Shown here one piece after another: positions 1-8,100 of a DNA stretch of 25,974 nt (positions within the stretch are counted from its first letter, which is position 1; every line of letters begins with the position of its first letter). The notes beneath the pieces were generated by a model. It did not search any database and was not told where the DNA came from. It saw only the letters and a program-made list of their open reading frames with translations. This stretch comes from JOPF133 sp052144935 (GTDB taxonomy: Bacteria; Acidobacteriota; Terriglobia; Bryobacterales; Bryobacteraceae), in assembly GCA_052144935.1 (NCBI GenBank), contig JBKQPR010000055.1:1-25974 (forward strand), in the 5' to 3' direction. A program made the translations under genes and the position numbers.

Positions 1-135
1 TTCAGCAGGCGGGCATTGGAAATGGCCACCCGATGGGTGTAACGGCCCAGATATTCCAGCACCCGCTGCGGCCCCCCAAAAGGGGCCTTGGCGTACACCA
101 CCCAGTTGGATCGGCGCAAGGGAGCCAAATAACAC
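1..135 (-). mobile_element. IS91-family transposase fragment, runs off the left edge
   Basis: Reading the minus strand from about 135 down to 1 gives LAPLRRSNWVVYAKAPFGG followed by GPQRVLEYLGRYTHRVAISN. This is the conserved core of IS91/IS801-type Y2 transposases, including the typical WVVYAK-PFGGP and YLGRYTHRVAISN blocks. The frame has a TAG stop immediately upstream of this block (around 128-130), and no recognisable N-terminal part is present, so this is a remnant. The rest may lie beyond the left end of the window. The match is from memory of the family, but the motif is long and specific. Confidence 0.8.
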
Positions 136-317
136 TACTGGGGCCAACTTGCGGGAGCCTCTGGTCTCGTATAGTATAGCCGTGATGCAGAAGGGTCGAT
201 CCGATATGGCGATACTGTCCTGGCCGACTGGCCCAAGTCCATTGTCTGCAACTAGTTACATTCAAACCCCATAGGCCTGCCGCGTCCGCCGCAAACGCCA
301 GCGGCTTCGTCCAAGTC

Positions 318-395
318 GCTGTATCGAAAGCGAACCGGCGTGGAACATGTCACCCCTCCCGAAGCCGCACCGCGCCGGTTCGCTTCCGATACAGC
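318..395. repeat. Inverted repeat, 23-bp arms, 32-bp loop
   Basis: Arms at 318-340 and 373-395 are complementary in 22 of 23 positions; the single mismatch is the A/C near the middle. The arms begin GCTGTATCGAAAGCGAACC and would fold into a long hairpin. It lies between the IS91 scrap and the RDD pseudogene in sequence with no convincing gene (136-521). It could be the paired ends of a small mobile element or a bidirectional terminator. No flanking direct repeat was found. Confidence 0.75.
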
Positions 396-521
396 TCTAG
401 GACTTGCAGGGAGCTTATCGGAAAGTACAGCAGTCTTAGCTGCGACCGCAGCCCGACCAGCTTCCGCTCGTGCGCGTTGCTTCACGTTGCGGCGTAGCTG
501 CCCGACAAATCGCTCTGCCGT

Positions 522-1042
522 TTACGTACCGTTGCGCTCGCGGGGAATTCGAACCACGACACAACCTGAAACGAGATCATGCAAAGCCTGTTTGCGGCGC
601 GTGAACAGAACCATTAGGTAACCAATGCCCAGCGTGGGAATGAGTCTTCCGAAGAATCTCCCGGATGCCGCTTAAATGACACGCGATGTCCCTCAAGGTC
701 GCTGACCTGAATACGCATCATCCCTTTTCCGAAAGTCGCCCGCGATGTCGAGGATTCTTGTATCGCTGTATACAACCACGGAATGATCACGGCGGCAGAC
801 AGCCATAGCGCGAATACCACGGTCTTGTTTCGGAAGGACATCACGCTCCATAAGTAATTCGGATCGGTGGATCCATACCGTTCACCCTGACCAAGCACAA
901 GGAGTCTCATCGGTAAGTAGACTAGTCCCAGGCCGATGGCAAATCGCAGGGGCGCATCGACCGACCAAGCCCCGAGTCTCCTCCAGAAACCGGGGTACTC
1001 GTCCATCTGAGGGACTGCAAGCGCACCGACAGTCTCAGCCAT
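522..1042 (-). pseudogene. RDD-family membrane protein, frameshifted
   Basis: The start at 1042 (MAETVGALAVPQ) precedes the RDD signature GFWRRLGAWSVDA, two hydrophobic segments, and then PWLYTAIQESSTSRATFGK and the IQVSDLEGHRVSF block typical of the RDD family. The open frame then runs into junk and stops at 614. Shifting by one base at about 665-670 restores the expected ending, SGRFFGRLIPTLGIGYL followed by FTRRKQALHDLVSGCVVVR, and a stop at 522. The restored length is about 173 residues with three membrane segments, normal for the family. RDD proteins are poorly characterised inner-membrane proteins, some linked to transport. The one-base loss may be a true mutation or a sequencing error, as the downstream part is well preserved. 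Confidence 0.8.
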
Positions 1043-1358
1043 AACGGTTGAATGTAGCATCCGGCGGTTCTGGACGAAAGGCTTTCCGGAAACTTGCCCG
1101 CCGTTCACGCGAATCCGTTTTTCGATGTCGGTGGGTCGGCGACAATGGCCGTCCGCCCCGCGCGTTAAGTGAACCGTATTGGGCTTTACCCAGCGACCCT
1201 CCATCCGCCGACCCGGGGCGCGATGTTCCCTTGCGCGCGTGGCGGTGGTCCACAGGGTTCCATGACCGGACGATGCGGTCTCCGGCATTTTCCTCCGCGG
1301 CGGGCACGGTTTCGATCTTCGATCGCCACGCAGGCTTCCGGCGGCGGCCGCTTTCAGT

Positions 1359-1364
1359 TAGAAT
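1359..1364 (+). promoter_or_regulatory. Candidate -10 element (TAGAAT) for a near-leaderless start
   Basis: TAGAAT ends 9 bases before the ATG at 1374, so transcription would begin within a few bases of the start codon. No Shine-Dalgarno sequence is visible between them. No clear -35 box was seen. The rest of 1043-1373 contains no gene I can support. Confidence 0.35.
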
Positions 1365-1373
1365 ACGAGCGCT

Positions 1374-2309
1374 ATGAAACGCCGGGTTTTTGTAGGCGGA
1401 GTTTTCGCCGGTATGGGACTGACGGGGGCATCCGCCAGGCCGCCGAAGCCGAAGTCCAGCGGCATCCCCACGCGGGTTTACGGGAAAACGGGGGTGAAGG
1501 TATCGATCATCGCGCAGGGAGGCGCACGCATGGATCTGCACCCCGACGTGGCCGAAGCGGCCGCGCACGTGCGCCGGGTTTACGATCTGGGCGTCACCTA
1601 TTTCGACTGCGCCCGCTCCTATTGGGGCGGCAAGTCGGAGGAAGCCTATGGAATCGGCCTTCAAGGCGTACGCAAGAATGTTTTCCTGACGACCAAAACC
1701 ACCAAGCGTACGCGCCAGGAGGTGGAACTGGAATTGGCGGCTTCGCTCGGTGCGCTCAAGACGGACTACGTGGACATCTGGCAAATGCACGATGTGCGGA
1801 CGCAGGAGGAAATCGACCGGATTCTGTCGCCGGGTGGGGCTATGGAGGCCTTCGAAGCCGCGAAGAAGGCCGGTAAGTGCCGCTTCATCGGCTTCACGGG
1901 GCATTTCGACCCGCTGACCCACGCGGCGCTTTTGCGGGCATACGACCAGTGGGATTCGGTGCTGATGCCGTTGCACGCCGCCGACCACGCTTACCTGAGC
2001 TTCGAGAACACGGCGCTTCCCGTGGCGGTGGAAAAGGGCATCGGCGTTCAGGCCATCAAAGTCTTCTGTAAGGCCTTCCTGCTGCGGGCGCTCAGCTCCC
2101 GCGAGTGCCTGACGTACACCCTGAGCCTGCCGGTACAGGTGGCCATTTGCGGCGCTGGAACGCAAGGGCAGATGGAGGACAACATCCGCGTGGCGCAGTC
2201 GTTCAAGCCGTTCTCGCCGGACGAACTGGCGGAAGTGCGAAAGCGCGCGGTGGCCGGGCAGGGCGTCTACACCGGCCCCACGCTGGAGTATTGGAAAAAG
2301 CCCGCGTAG
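1374..2309 (+). CDS. Exported aldo/keto reductase
   Basis: A 311-residue protein of the aldo/keto reductase superfamily, NAD(P)H-dependent (beta/alpha)8-barrel oxidoreductases. The catalytic tetrad is visible as D78 and Y83 (in YFDCARSYWGG), K108 (in LTTKTT) and H139 (in WQMHDV). The N-terminus, MKRRVFVGGVFAGMGLTG, has an Arg-Arg pair and a hydrophobic stretch resembling a twin-arginine leader, so export to the periplasm is likely; this is inference. It is the first gene of a tight + strand operon: the next start lies 15 bases after its stop. The ATG at 1374 has no good ribosome binding site but sits just behind a -10-like sequence. The substrate is unknown; dehydratase and aldolase-like neighbours suggest sugars or sugar acids. 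Confidence 0.88.
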   Translation: MKRRVFVGGVFAGMGLTGASARPPKPKSSGIPTRVYGKTGVKVSIIAQGGARMDLHPDVAEAAAHVRRVYDLGVTYFDCARSYWGGKSEEAYGIGLQGVRKNVFLTTKTTKRTRQEVELELAASLGALKTDYVDIWQMHDVRTQEEIDRILSPGGAMEAFEAAKKAGKCRFIGFTGHFDPLTHAALLRAYDQWDSVLMPLHAADHAYLSFENTALPVAVEKGIGVQAIKVFCKAFLLRALSSRECLTYTLSLPVQVAICGAGTQGQMEDNIRVAQSFKPFSPDELAEVRKRAVAGQGVYTGPTLEYWKKPA

Positions 2310-2324
2310 CAAGGAGTTCCCGTC

Positions 2325-2975
2325 ATGACGCAACTGAAAGCGTTCCGCCTGCCCTTGGTTGCCGGGCTGATATGGGCCATGGCGCCCGCGCCCAGGGTCT
2401 CGGCACAGGCACAAGCCCAAGCGCAGCGTAGGGAGCCGACGCCGAACGACACCTTGAAATCCCCGGAGGTCCTGCCGGACAACCGCGTGACTTTCCGGCT
2501 CTATGCTCCCAAGGCGAGCGAAGTGAGCCTCACTGGCGACTGGATCGCACAGGGCCGCGGCACGGGCGGGAACCAGGAAAAGAATGCCGAGGGCGTCTGG
2601 TCGATCACCGTGGGACCGCTCCCGCCCGACTTCTACAGCTACGCCTTCACGGTTGACGGCGTCCAAACGCTGGACCCCAGGAACGCCATGATCAAGCAGG
2701 GCGTCAGCAGCCTGGATAACATATTCGAGGCGCCCGGCCAAGCCGCTGCTTTCGAGGCCACTTCGCCCGTTCCGCGTGGCCAGATTCACATCTTGTGGTA
2801 CCGGTCCGGCGTGCTGGACACCATGCGCAGCATGCACGTCTACCCGCCTCCCGAATACGAGAGCGGCAATACCAGGTATCCCGTTTTTTATCTTCTGCAC
2901 GCCGGAGGCGATGAAGATTCCCAGAATTTTTGGAGGGGTCTGCAGCACGTCGTTCTGACAGGAGTTTCGCCATGA
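2325..2975 (+). pseudogene. E-set (CBM48-like) esterase, C-terminally truncated
   Basis: A signal peptide (residues 1 to about 27, ending VSAQA) is followed by an immunoglobulin-like E-set/CBM48-type domain (about 45-150, with VTFRLYAPKASEVSLTGDW and the ITVGPLPPDFYSYAF block). The start of an enterochelin-esterase-like alpha/beta hydrolase follows (MHVYPPPEYESG, YPVFYLLHAGGDEDS). In complete relatives about 150-200 more residues follow, carrying the nucleophile serine and catalytic His. Here the frame ends after 216 residues in an unrelated tail (RGLQHVVLTGVSP). A deletion near 2933-2940 is the simplest explanation. The gene keeps a good ribosome binding site (AAGGAG, 2311-2316), and its TGA overlaps the ATG of the next gene (ATGA at 2972). 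The E-set domain alone might still fold and bind carbohydrate. Confidence 0.78.
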
Positions 2976-4246
2976 TTCACATGAATCGCAGGTCCTTGTT
3001 GAAGAGATCGCTAATCCCGTTGTCGGGCGCGCTGGGACTGCCCTCCCTTTCGCACGCGGTCCAGGCGGCTAGCACTCCCTACCGGCGGCCCAAGCTCAAA
3101 ATCACGGAAGTGCGGACCGCCGAAGTCCGCGTCCATGGCTACCAGGTGCACGTTCGCGTGTATACGGACCAGGGCATCATTGGCCAGGGAGAAACCACCG
3201 ACGCTGCGCAGGGCAACGTCCCCCTGATCCAGTCGTTCGCGCGCCTGCTGGTGGGTCAGGACCCTCTCAATATCGAGGCCGCGTTCGAACGCATCCGCAC
3301 TTCCGGTGTTTTCGCCGGGGCGCAGGCCGGTCAGTACGTCACTGCCCTGACCGGCGTGGAGATCGCTCTTTGGGATATCGCGGGCAAGGCCTTGGGCCTG
3401 CCCGTATATCAATTGCTCGGCGGGAAAGTTCGCGACCGCGTGCGCATCTACTGCGATTCCGGCTCCCGGGAGATGATCCCCGGCGACGAGGCGTCCAAAG
3501 CGCGCATCCGCCAGATTCAGGATCTCGGGTTCACGGCCGCCAAAATCGACATAGACGACGCTGCGGACCCCGCACGGATGGACCGCGTGAACTGGACCGC
3601 GTCCAACGGGGAAATCGAACACATGCTCGCAAAAATCGCATTCACGCGCGAGTTGTATCCGAAAAACTTCGATTTAGCCGTGGATATGCATGCACGCTAC
3701 GACGCCACCACCGGCAAGCGCGTCGCCAAGGAGGTAGAGCCGTTCAAGCTGATGTGGCTGGAAGAGCCGGTGCCGGCGGAAAACATCGACGCTATGCGCG
3801 AGGTGCGGGCGTCTACCAGCACGCCGATCTGCTGCGGTGAGAATATTTACATGCGCTGGGGCTTTCGCGAGATCCTCGAAAAGCGCGCCGCCGACATTAT
3901 CATGCCCGATTTTCAAAAGACCGGCGGACTCTTGGAAGCGCGCAAGATCGCCGACATGGCGCACACGTATTACGTGCCCGTGGCCCCCCACGCGGTGACT
4001 TCGCCGATCGGGATGATGGCGACGGCCCATGTATGCGCCGCGATTCCCAATTTTCTGGTGCAGGAATGGCACTGGATCGATTCCCTCGATTTATGGCGAA
4101 ACTGGGTGAAGGAAGGCGAGATCATTCAAAAGGGCTTTATCGCCATGCCGGAGCGCCCGGGTATCGGGGTAGAAATGAATGAGGAAGGAGCGCGCAAGGC
4201 CCAGGTGCCCGGCACGCCTTGGTTTGAGCCTGTCAAGAGAGGTTGA
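2972..4246 (+). CDS. Exported galactonate-dehydratase-like enolase-superfamily enzyme
   Basis: A 424-residue member of the mandelate racemase/muconate lactonizing branch of the enolase superfamily. Start chosen at 2972, with GGAG at 2961 and an ATGA overlap with the previous gene; 2981 is an alternative. The leader MNRRSLLKRSLIPLSGALG is a twin-arginine type signal. The N-terminal capping domain spans about 40-160 and the barrel follows. Visible barrel residues are K191-x-D193, D238 and H240 (VDMHARYD), E264/E265 (WLEEP), E290 (CCGEN) and H340 (VAPHAVTSP). The D-x-H pair plus the late His resembles D-galactonate dehydratase (DgoD), which converts a sugar acid to a 2-keto-3-deoxy acid. Exact substrate cannot be read from sequence. 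The exported location is unusual for this family. Confidence 0.88.
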   Translation: MIHMNRRSLLKRSLIPLSGALGLPSLSHAVQAASTPYRRPKLKITEVRTAEVRVHGYQVHVRVYTDQGIIGQGETTDAAQGNVPLIQSFARLLVGQDPLNIEAAFERIRTSGVFAGAQAGQYVTALTGVEIALWDIAGKALGLPVYQLLGGKVRDRVRIYCDSGSREMIPGDEASKARIRQIQDLGFTAAKIDIDDAADPARMDRVNWTASNGEIEHMLAKIAFTRELYPKNFDLAVDMHARYDATTGKRVAKEVEPFKLMWLEEPVPAENIDAMREVRASTSTPICCGENIYMRWGFREILEKRAADIIMPDFQKTGGLLEARKIADMAHTYYVPVAPHAVTSPIGMMATAHVCAAIPNFLVQEWHWIDSLDLWRNWVKEGEIIQKGFIAMPERPGIGVEMNEEGARKAQVPGTPWFEPVKRG

Positions 4247-4253
4247 AGAAGAG

Positions 4254-5216
4254 ATGCAGACTTCAAGACTCCGTATGGCGGCCGTGCTGGCGGCCCTTTG
4301 GGCGGCATCGTCCGCGTTCGCGCAGCCAGGCATCCTGACTCGCGACTTGCTGATCCAGTACACGCCCGAATGGCAAGGCGAGAGATTTGCCGACGGCCGT
4401 CCGAAAGTGCCGGATGGGATTCTTCAGCGAATGAAGTCCGTGACGCTCGAGGAGGCTTGGGCCCAATTGAGAACCGCCGGGTTCACCCACGAATACGAGG
4501 ACGGCTGGTTCTGCATTCATCCGGAGAAAGTGCTGGTGGGCCGCGCGCTGACGGCGCAATGGCTTCCCGGCAGGCCCGACATCCACAAGGTGATCGAGGC
4601 GCAAGGAAAGAAGGACGGCCGGGTTGGCGGCCAGAACGCGTGGCCGGTAGACATGCTGCAGCCCGGCGACGTTTACGTGTGCGACCATTTCGGCTTGAAG
4701 GAGGATGGACCTTCCATTGGCGACAACGTCGGCAATGCGATTTACGCCCGGAGCCATAACGGGATCGTGTATGAAGGGGCGGTTCGCGACATCAATGGCC
4801 TGAAAGAGCTGGAGGATTTCACGTCCTTCGTTCGCTATTACGATCCGTCCCACCACTTCAGCAATCTTTCCGCCGGCCCGCGGCTGAATTCCACCATGAT
4901 CGGCATCAACATACCGATTCGCATTGGCCATGCCACCGTGTTGCCCGGCGATGTGGTGCTGGGCCGCGATGGCGGTGTGCTCTTCATTCCGCCCCAAGTG
5001 GCCGGGCAGGTGGTGCAGTATTCCGAAATTACGCATCTGCGGGATATGTTCGGCCATCAGCGCCTGCGGGAAAGAAAATACACGGCGGGCCAGATCGATG
5101 CCGCATGGTCGGCGCCTATCGAGGCGGATTTCACGCAATGGCTCCGGGACAACATCGACAAGCTGCCGGTTGCCAAGGAGCAGGTGGAGGAGATCCTGAG
5201 GGGACGCTCTCAGTAA
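4254..5216 (+). CDS. Secreted RraA/HMG-CHA aldolase-like protein
   Basis: 320 residues; the start at 4254 follows GAAGAAGAG and gives a clean Sec signal peptide (MAAVLAALWAASSAFAQ, cleavage near residue 24). The upstream in-frame ATG at 4179 would overlap the previous gene and is rejected. The region from about 130 to 290 matches the RraA / 4-hydroxy-4-methyl-2-oxoglutarate aldolase fold. It includes SIGDNVGNAIYARSHNGIV, the Arg-Asp pair in GAVRDINGL (R178, D179), and the HATVLPGDVVLGRDGGVLF strand pair. The family includes pyruvate-releasing class II aldolases, oxaloacetate decarboxylases and the RNase E inhibitor RraA. Beside a dehydratase and with a leader, an aldolase/lyase role on a sugar-acid product is the better guess. 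It lies 7 bases after the dehydratase stop, so it is in the same operon. Confidence 0.82.
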   Translation: MQTSRLRMAAVLAALWAASSAFAQPGILTRDLLIQYTPEWQGERFADGRPKVPDGILQRMKSVTLEEAWAQLRTAGFTHEYEDGWFCIHPEKVLVGRALTAQWLPGRPDIHKVIEAQGKKDGRVGGQNAWPVDMLQPGDVYVCDHFGLKEDGPSIGDNVGNAIYARSHNGIVYEGAVRDINGLKELEDFTSFVRYYDPSHHFSNLSAGPRLNSTMIGINIPIRIGHATVLPGDVVLGRDGGVLFIPPQVAGQVVQYSEITHLRDMFGHQRLRERKYTAGQIDAAWSAPIEADFTQWLRDNIDKLPVAKEQVEEILRGRSQ

Positions 5217-5229
5217 CGGAATGAGCCCT

Positions 5230-5348
5230 CGAAGCAACCGGAGCGCGGCCGGCGGGAGGGATATTCCAGAGAACGTCCGAGGGTCGATTCCGGTGAGTTC
5301 CTGGATTCGATTCAGCCGGAAGTAGACCTCCGTCTTGCTCCCAAATGC
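5230..5348 (-). pseudogene. Helix-turn-helix C-terminal remnant (PucR/Fis-like)
   Basis: On the minus strand just below the truncated gene at 5349-5670, one frame reads SKTEVYFRLNRIQELTGIDPRTF and then ALRLLRGLIP. This resembles the end of PucR-type or Fis-type helix-turn-helix domains (pattern xVxxRLxRIxELTGxDxR, then xLALRLL). There is a TAA stop just upstream in this frame and no start, so only the tail of a regulator is left. The assignment is based on a short motif and is tentative. Confidence 0.4.
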
Positions 5349-5670
5349 TTATGTTTTCACCGCCTCCGGCGGAAGCGTAGAACGAGCCATCGGGCTGAAT
5401 GGCGTATCCCTGGGCGGTGTCCCGCTGCCCCCACATGACGGCCACAGCTTGTCTCGGAAACGGAATGGCGGATTCGGAGATGGCCACGGCGCCGCGCGCT
5501 CGCGGGCGGTTGCCGTTCGCATCCTGAAGGCGGATACGCACCGGCGTGGGCCGGCCGGTGGCATCCAAAATCTTGACAGCGAGCGCGGCTTCGCGGCTCT
5601 GCCGGGCCGAATAGACGAGGGCGACAAGAAACAGGCCCACCAAGGTGAGTCGTAAGGAGCGACCTCGCAT
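5349..5670 (-). pseudogene. 5' fragment of a secreted protein, truncated
   Basis: The start at 5670 has AGGAAG about 8 bases upstream and gives a hydrophobic leader (LRLTLVGLFLVALVYSA). It continues with AVKILDATGRPTPVRIRLQD and an AIQPDGSFYASAGG stretch. In acidobacterial relatives this is the N-terminal part of large secreted proteins with a transthyretin-like beta domain, often followed by a CehA/McbA-type PHP hydrolase; that assignment is from memory and uncertain. After about residue 107 the sequence turns into an unrelated frame, so the rest of the gene is missing. It abuts the helix-turn-helix remnant, which suggests one deletion joined two neighbouring genes. Confidence 0.55.
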
Positions 5671-5818
5671 GCTGCAACTTCCTGCTGCAAGCAGGATAGC
5701 ATGGTGTGGGGCAGCCAATTCCGGCTTGCTCCCGGCCCAATTTCCCGGCTGTGTTTCAGAGCCGGTGTTTCGCACTTCCGCGGCCGGATGTGGTACCTTG
5801 GGCCACGGGAAGTCTACC

Positions 5819-7003
5819 GTGCAAAGGCGAGGTTTTCTCAAAGCAATCCCGGCGGCGCTGATGCTGCCGGCTGCGCAATCGGCGTCGCGCTTGAAGATCA
5901 CGGACATCCGGGTGGTCGCGCTGAAGACCATCCGGGAAACCGGGACCATGGAAGCCGCCTGGAACCCGGGTACCCGGACGACCTACCGGATGGGCGGTGG
6001 TTCCTTCACGGAGATCCGGACAGACCAGGGGCTAACAGGGATCGGGCCAGGCATGGATACCGCGTCCGTGCCCGCCTGCAAAGCCCAATTGCTGGGCAAG
6101 GATCCCTTCGACATCGAACAGAGCGCCGGCCCGCTGCGGTACTATCTGGGAGCCAACTCGCGCGCGGTCCCGAGTATCGAGATCGCCCTCTGGGATCTTA
6201 TCGGCAAGGCGGTGCAACAACCGCTGTACAAGCTCTGGGGGGCGGCGAAGGAACGCGTTCCCGCGTATGCCAGCATGATTCAGCTTTCGACGCCCGAGGA
6301 AAGGATCCGGATGGCTGTCGAACTCAAAGCCCAGGGCTGGAAAGCCCTCAAGCTGCGGCTGCATTACCGGACCATGAAGGAGGATATCGGACTGGTCGAG
6401 GCGGTCAGGAAGGCGGTTGGCGAAGACATGGAGATCATGACGGACGCCAACCAGGCGCAATCCGCGGGCACGTGGCAGCCCGGAGTTCGGTGGGATTTTC
6501 GCCGGGCCGCCGAAACCGCGCGCGAGTTGCAGAGCCTCAAGGCGGTCTGGCTTGAGGAGCCGTTGTGCCGCTACGATTTCGACGGGTTAGCCGAACTGAA
6601 CCGACTGGTCGATATACCGATCGCCGGAGGAGAGAACAATCACGGAGTACACGAGTACCGCTGGATGCTGGAGAGAGGCGTTTTTGATATTCTCCAGCCG
6701 GACGTGATGGTCGCGGACGGAGTCACGGGATTCCGGCAGATCGCGGAGCTGGCATCGGCGTTCAACAAGCGGATTATTCCCCATCACGGCGGCGGGAACC
6801 TAGGGACGATTGCCCAACTCCACTGCATCGCCTGCTGGCCGCACTCGCCCTGGGTTGAGCTTCTGCACGACCCGCCGATCGCCGCATACACAAACGGCTT
6901 TGCCATCATGGAAGACCCGCCGCTGGTGGACCAAGAAGGGTATCTGAACCTGCCGCAGGGGCCGGGATTGGGTATCACGATCAAGAAAGAGCTGATCGCG
7001 TAG
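5819..7003 (+). CDS. Exported mandelate racemase/muconate lactonizing family enzyme
   Basis: 394 residues from a GTG at 5819, chosen because GGGAAG lies 6-7 bases upstream and because it gives a short twin-arginine leader, QRRGFLKAIPAALMLPAAQS. The in-frame ATG at 5645 would add a non-conserved extension running across the divergent promoter region. Enolase-superfamily residues are K178-x-R180 (ALKLRLHYR), D209 and N211 (TDANQAQ), E246/E247 (WLEEPL), E272 (GGENNHG) and H322/H323 (IIPHHGGGN). The KxK motif is KxR here. It probably abstracts the alpha proton of a carboxylate substrate, acting as a dehydratase, racemase or epimerase. It is only distantly similar to the enzyme at 2972, so the two likely act on different substrates or steps. 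Confidence 0.87.
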   Translation: MQRRGFLKAIPAALMLPAAQSASRLKITDIRVVALKTIRETGTMEAAWNPGTRTTYRMGGGSFTEIRTDQGLTGIGPGMDTASVPACKAQLLGKDPFDIEQSAGPLRYYLGANSRAVPSIEIALWDLIGKAVQQPLYKLWGAAKERVPAYASMIQLSTPEERIRMAVELKAQGWKALKLRLHYRTMKEDIGLVEAVRKAVGEDMEIMTDANQAQSAGTWQPGVRWDFRRAAETARELQSLKAVWLEEPLCRYDFDGLAELNRLVDIPIAGGENNHGVHEYRWMLERGVFDILQPDVMVADGVTGFRQIAELASAFNKRIIPHHGGGNLGTIAQLHCIACWPHSPWVELLHDPPIAAYTNGFAIMEDPPLVDQEGYLNLPQGPGLGITIKKELIA

Positions 7004-7004
7004 A

Positions 7005-7138
7005 AGCTAGGTCTGCGACCGCGAGGTTCTGTACCTTTGCCGAAGACCACTCCCTGACGGTCGTGGCTCTGAGCAGAGCCGCGAGCGTTAGCGAGCGGTT
7101 TCGGAATAGCGCCGCATCACGCGGTCTGAGACCTAGCT
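7005..7138. repeat. Palindrome-flanked intergenic repeat element
   Basis: Arms AGCTAGGTCTGCGACCGCG (7005-7023) and 7120-7138 pair in 17 of 19 positions and enclose about 96 bp. The left arm begins one base after the stop codon of the enolase-family gene. The interior holds the core CTCCCTGACGGTCGTGGCTC (from 7050), which recurs with one change inside the element at 8552-8724 and in part at 11271-11286 in reverse. This suggests a dispersed non-coding repeat family. No clear target duplication was found. Confidence 0.7.
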
Positions 7139-7261
7139 GCACGGAGGCGCGTCGCGGCCGGTGCCCACACCGCCAACGCCGCCCTGTTCGACGCGTCGAA
7201 AATCGTCGCCGGGAAGCGCGCCGGGGCGTCGGGTGCCGGCGGCATTCAACGCTTTCCCGCC

Positions 7262-7480
7262 GCGGACTTCGCAGGCCAGCGTTCACCAGGATCGGCCACA
7301 TGCGAACTCGACCACCTGGCGCCATTGGAGCTTGGCGGAGCGGACTCCCTGGACAAAATTTGGTCCCAGTGCGGACCGGTGGGCGCACAAGGACTGAAGA
7401 TCTATTTCAAGGCGAAGGACGATCCTGAGGATTACCTCACCGCGCTGGTGAATCGTCCGGTGGCGCAGGCTTCTCCGATC
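7262..7480 (+). pseudogene. Remnant of an HNH-like protein
   Basis: The + frame reads CELDHLAPLELGGADSLDKI followed by WSQCG and, further on, a KDDPEDYLTALV stretch. Known proteins with the pattern (Y/C)E-x-DHLxxLELGGxxxxxNxWPQ are HNH-like nuclease-type or secreted proteins, with the Asp-His dyad at 7310-7315 here. No proper start codon or leader is seen, and the segment is followed by a different gene in another frame at 7626, so it appears to be a relic. The frame is open back to about 7142, but that part is unrecognised. Confidence 0.5.
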
Positions 7481-7625
7481 GCTGCCCGGCGTCCCGCCGC
7501 TGGCGGTGGGCAGGATCTGTGGGCCGGCTGGGTACCATCGGTTTTTGGAAGTGCGGTCCTGGTAAGAACGCAGTACGGCAAGGACTGGTTCCGACGCCCT
7601 GGATACTGCGACGATGGTCTCGGAA

Positions 7626-8027
7626 ATGAACATGAAGACCCTGATTTGGTCCGTTGCAATCTCTCTCTGTCTCGTTTCAATGGTCAACATCGGCTTGGCT
7701 CAAGAATCGGTCACCTTTACCGCGAAGTGCGACGGTGGAAGCCTTCCCCTGGAGCACCAGGCGCTGGTGGTCCGCATCACTTCAGATGAGGTCGTCTTTA
7801 TCCAGCGGGGAAAACAATTCAGCGTTCCCGTTTCACACATTACCTTCGTGGCCTATAGCGATCGGAACGCCGAAACCTATCTCGCCGGAATCCAGTGGGA
7901 TGAACCATCGGGCGAAATCGTTCTCATGATTCAGCGACAGGACTACACCAAGGTAGTAGCGGTTCTCAGGAGCACGTTTGAGAAGGTAAGGGCGGCCAAG
8001 GAAACGGCCGGAATAGACAGGTACTAA
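7626..8027 (+). CDS. Small secreted protein of unknown function
   Basis: 133 residues from ATG 7626; ATG 7632 is the alternative and gives a similar protein. The N-terminus (MKTLIWSVAISLCLVSMVNIG, ending near LAQ) is a Sec signal peptide. The mature part is short and beta-rich in appearance (SLPLEHQALVVRITSDEVVF, GKQFSVPVSHITFVAYS, SGEIVLMIQRQDYTKVVAVL), reminiscent of small PH-like or PilZ-like beta domains, but I do not recognise a named family. No lipobox Cys follows the leader. It sits alone between relics. The intact frame, leader and hydrophobic pattern argue that it is a real gene. Confidence 0.6.
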   Translation: MNMKTLIWSVAISLCLVSMVNIGLAQESVTFTAKCDGGSLPLEHQALVVRITSDEVVFIQRGKQFSVPVSHITFVAYSDRNAETYLAGIQWDEPSGEIVLMIQRQDYTKVVAVLRSTFEKVRAAKETAGIDRY

Positions 8028-8040
8028 AACATCGTTCCGG

Positions 8041-8100
8041 ATAGGCGCGACACGCACACCAGTGCCGACTTCATCGCCTTCCTGAAGAAACTTGACGGCG
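8041..8100 (+). mobile_element. IS630 transposase fragment, inverted piece
   Basis: The + strand here reads DRRDTHTSADFIAFLKKLDG, which matches the IS630-family transposase segment just before the last catalytic block (xDRHxSxDFIAFLKxLD). It is in the opposite orientation to the larger piece next to it. A short scrap without start or catalytic residues. Confidence 0.6.

Noticed and set aside
340..621. A 93-residue plus-strand frame
   Set aside because: Covers the inverted repeat and the antisense of the RDD gene tail; no motif.
1035..2948. A 637-residue open frame on the minus strand across the reductase and esterase
   Set aside because: Antisense shadow of genes with clear catalytic motifs; no domain seen in it.
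4263..5237. A 324-residue minus-strand frame opposite the RraA-like gene
   Set aside because: Antisense shadow; only its first few residues belong to the helix-turn-helix relic.
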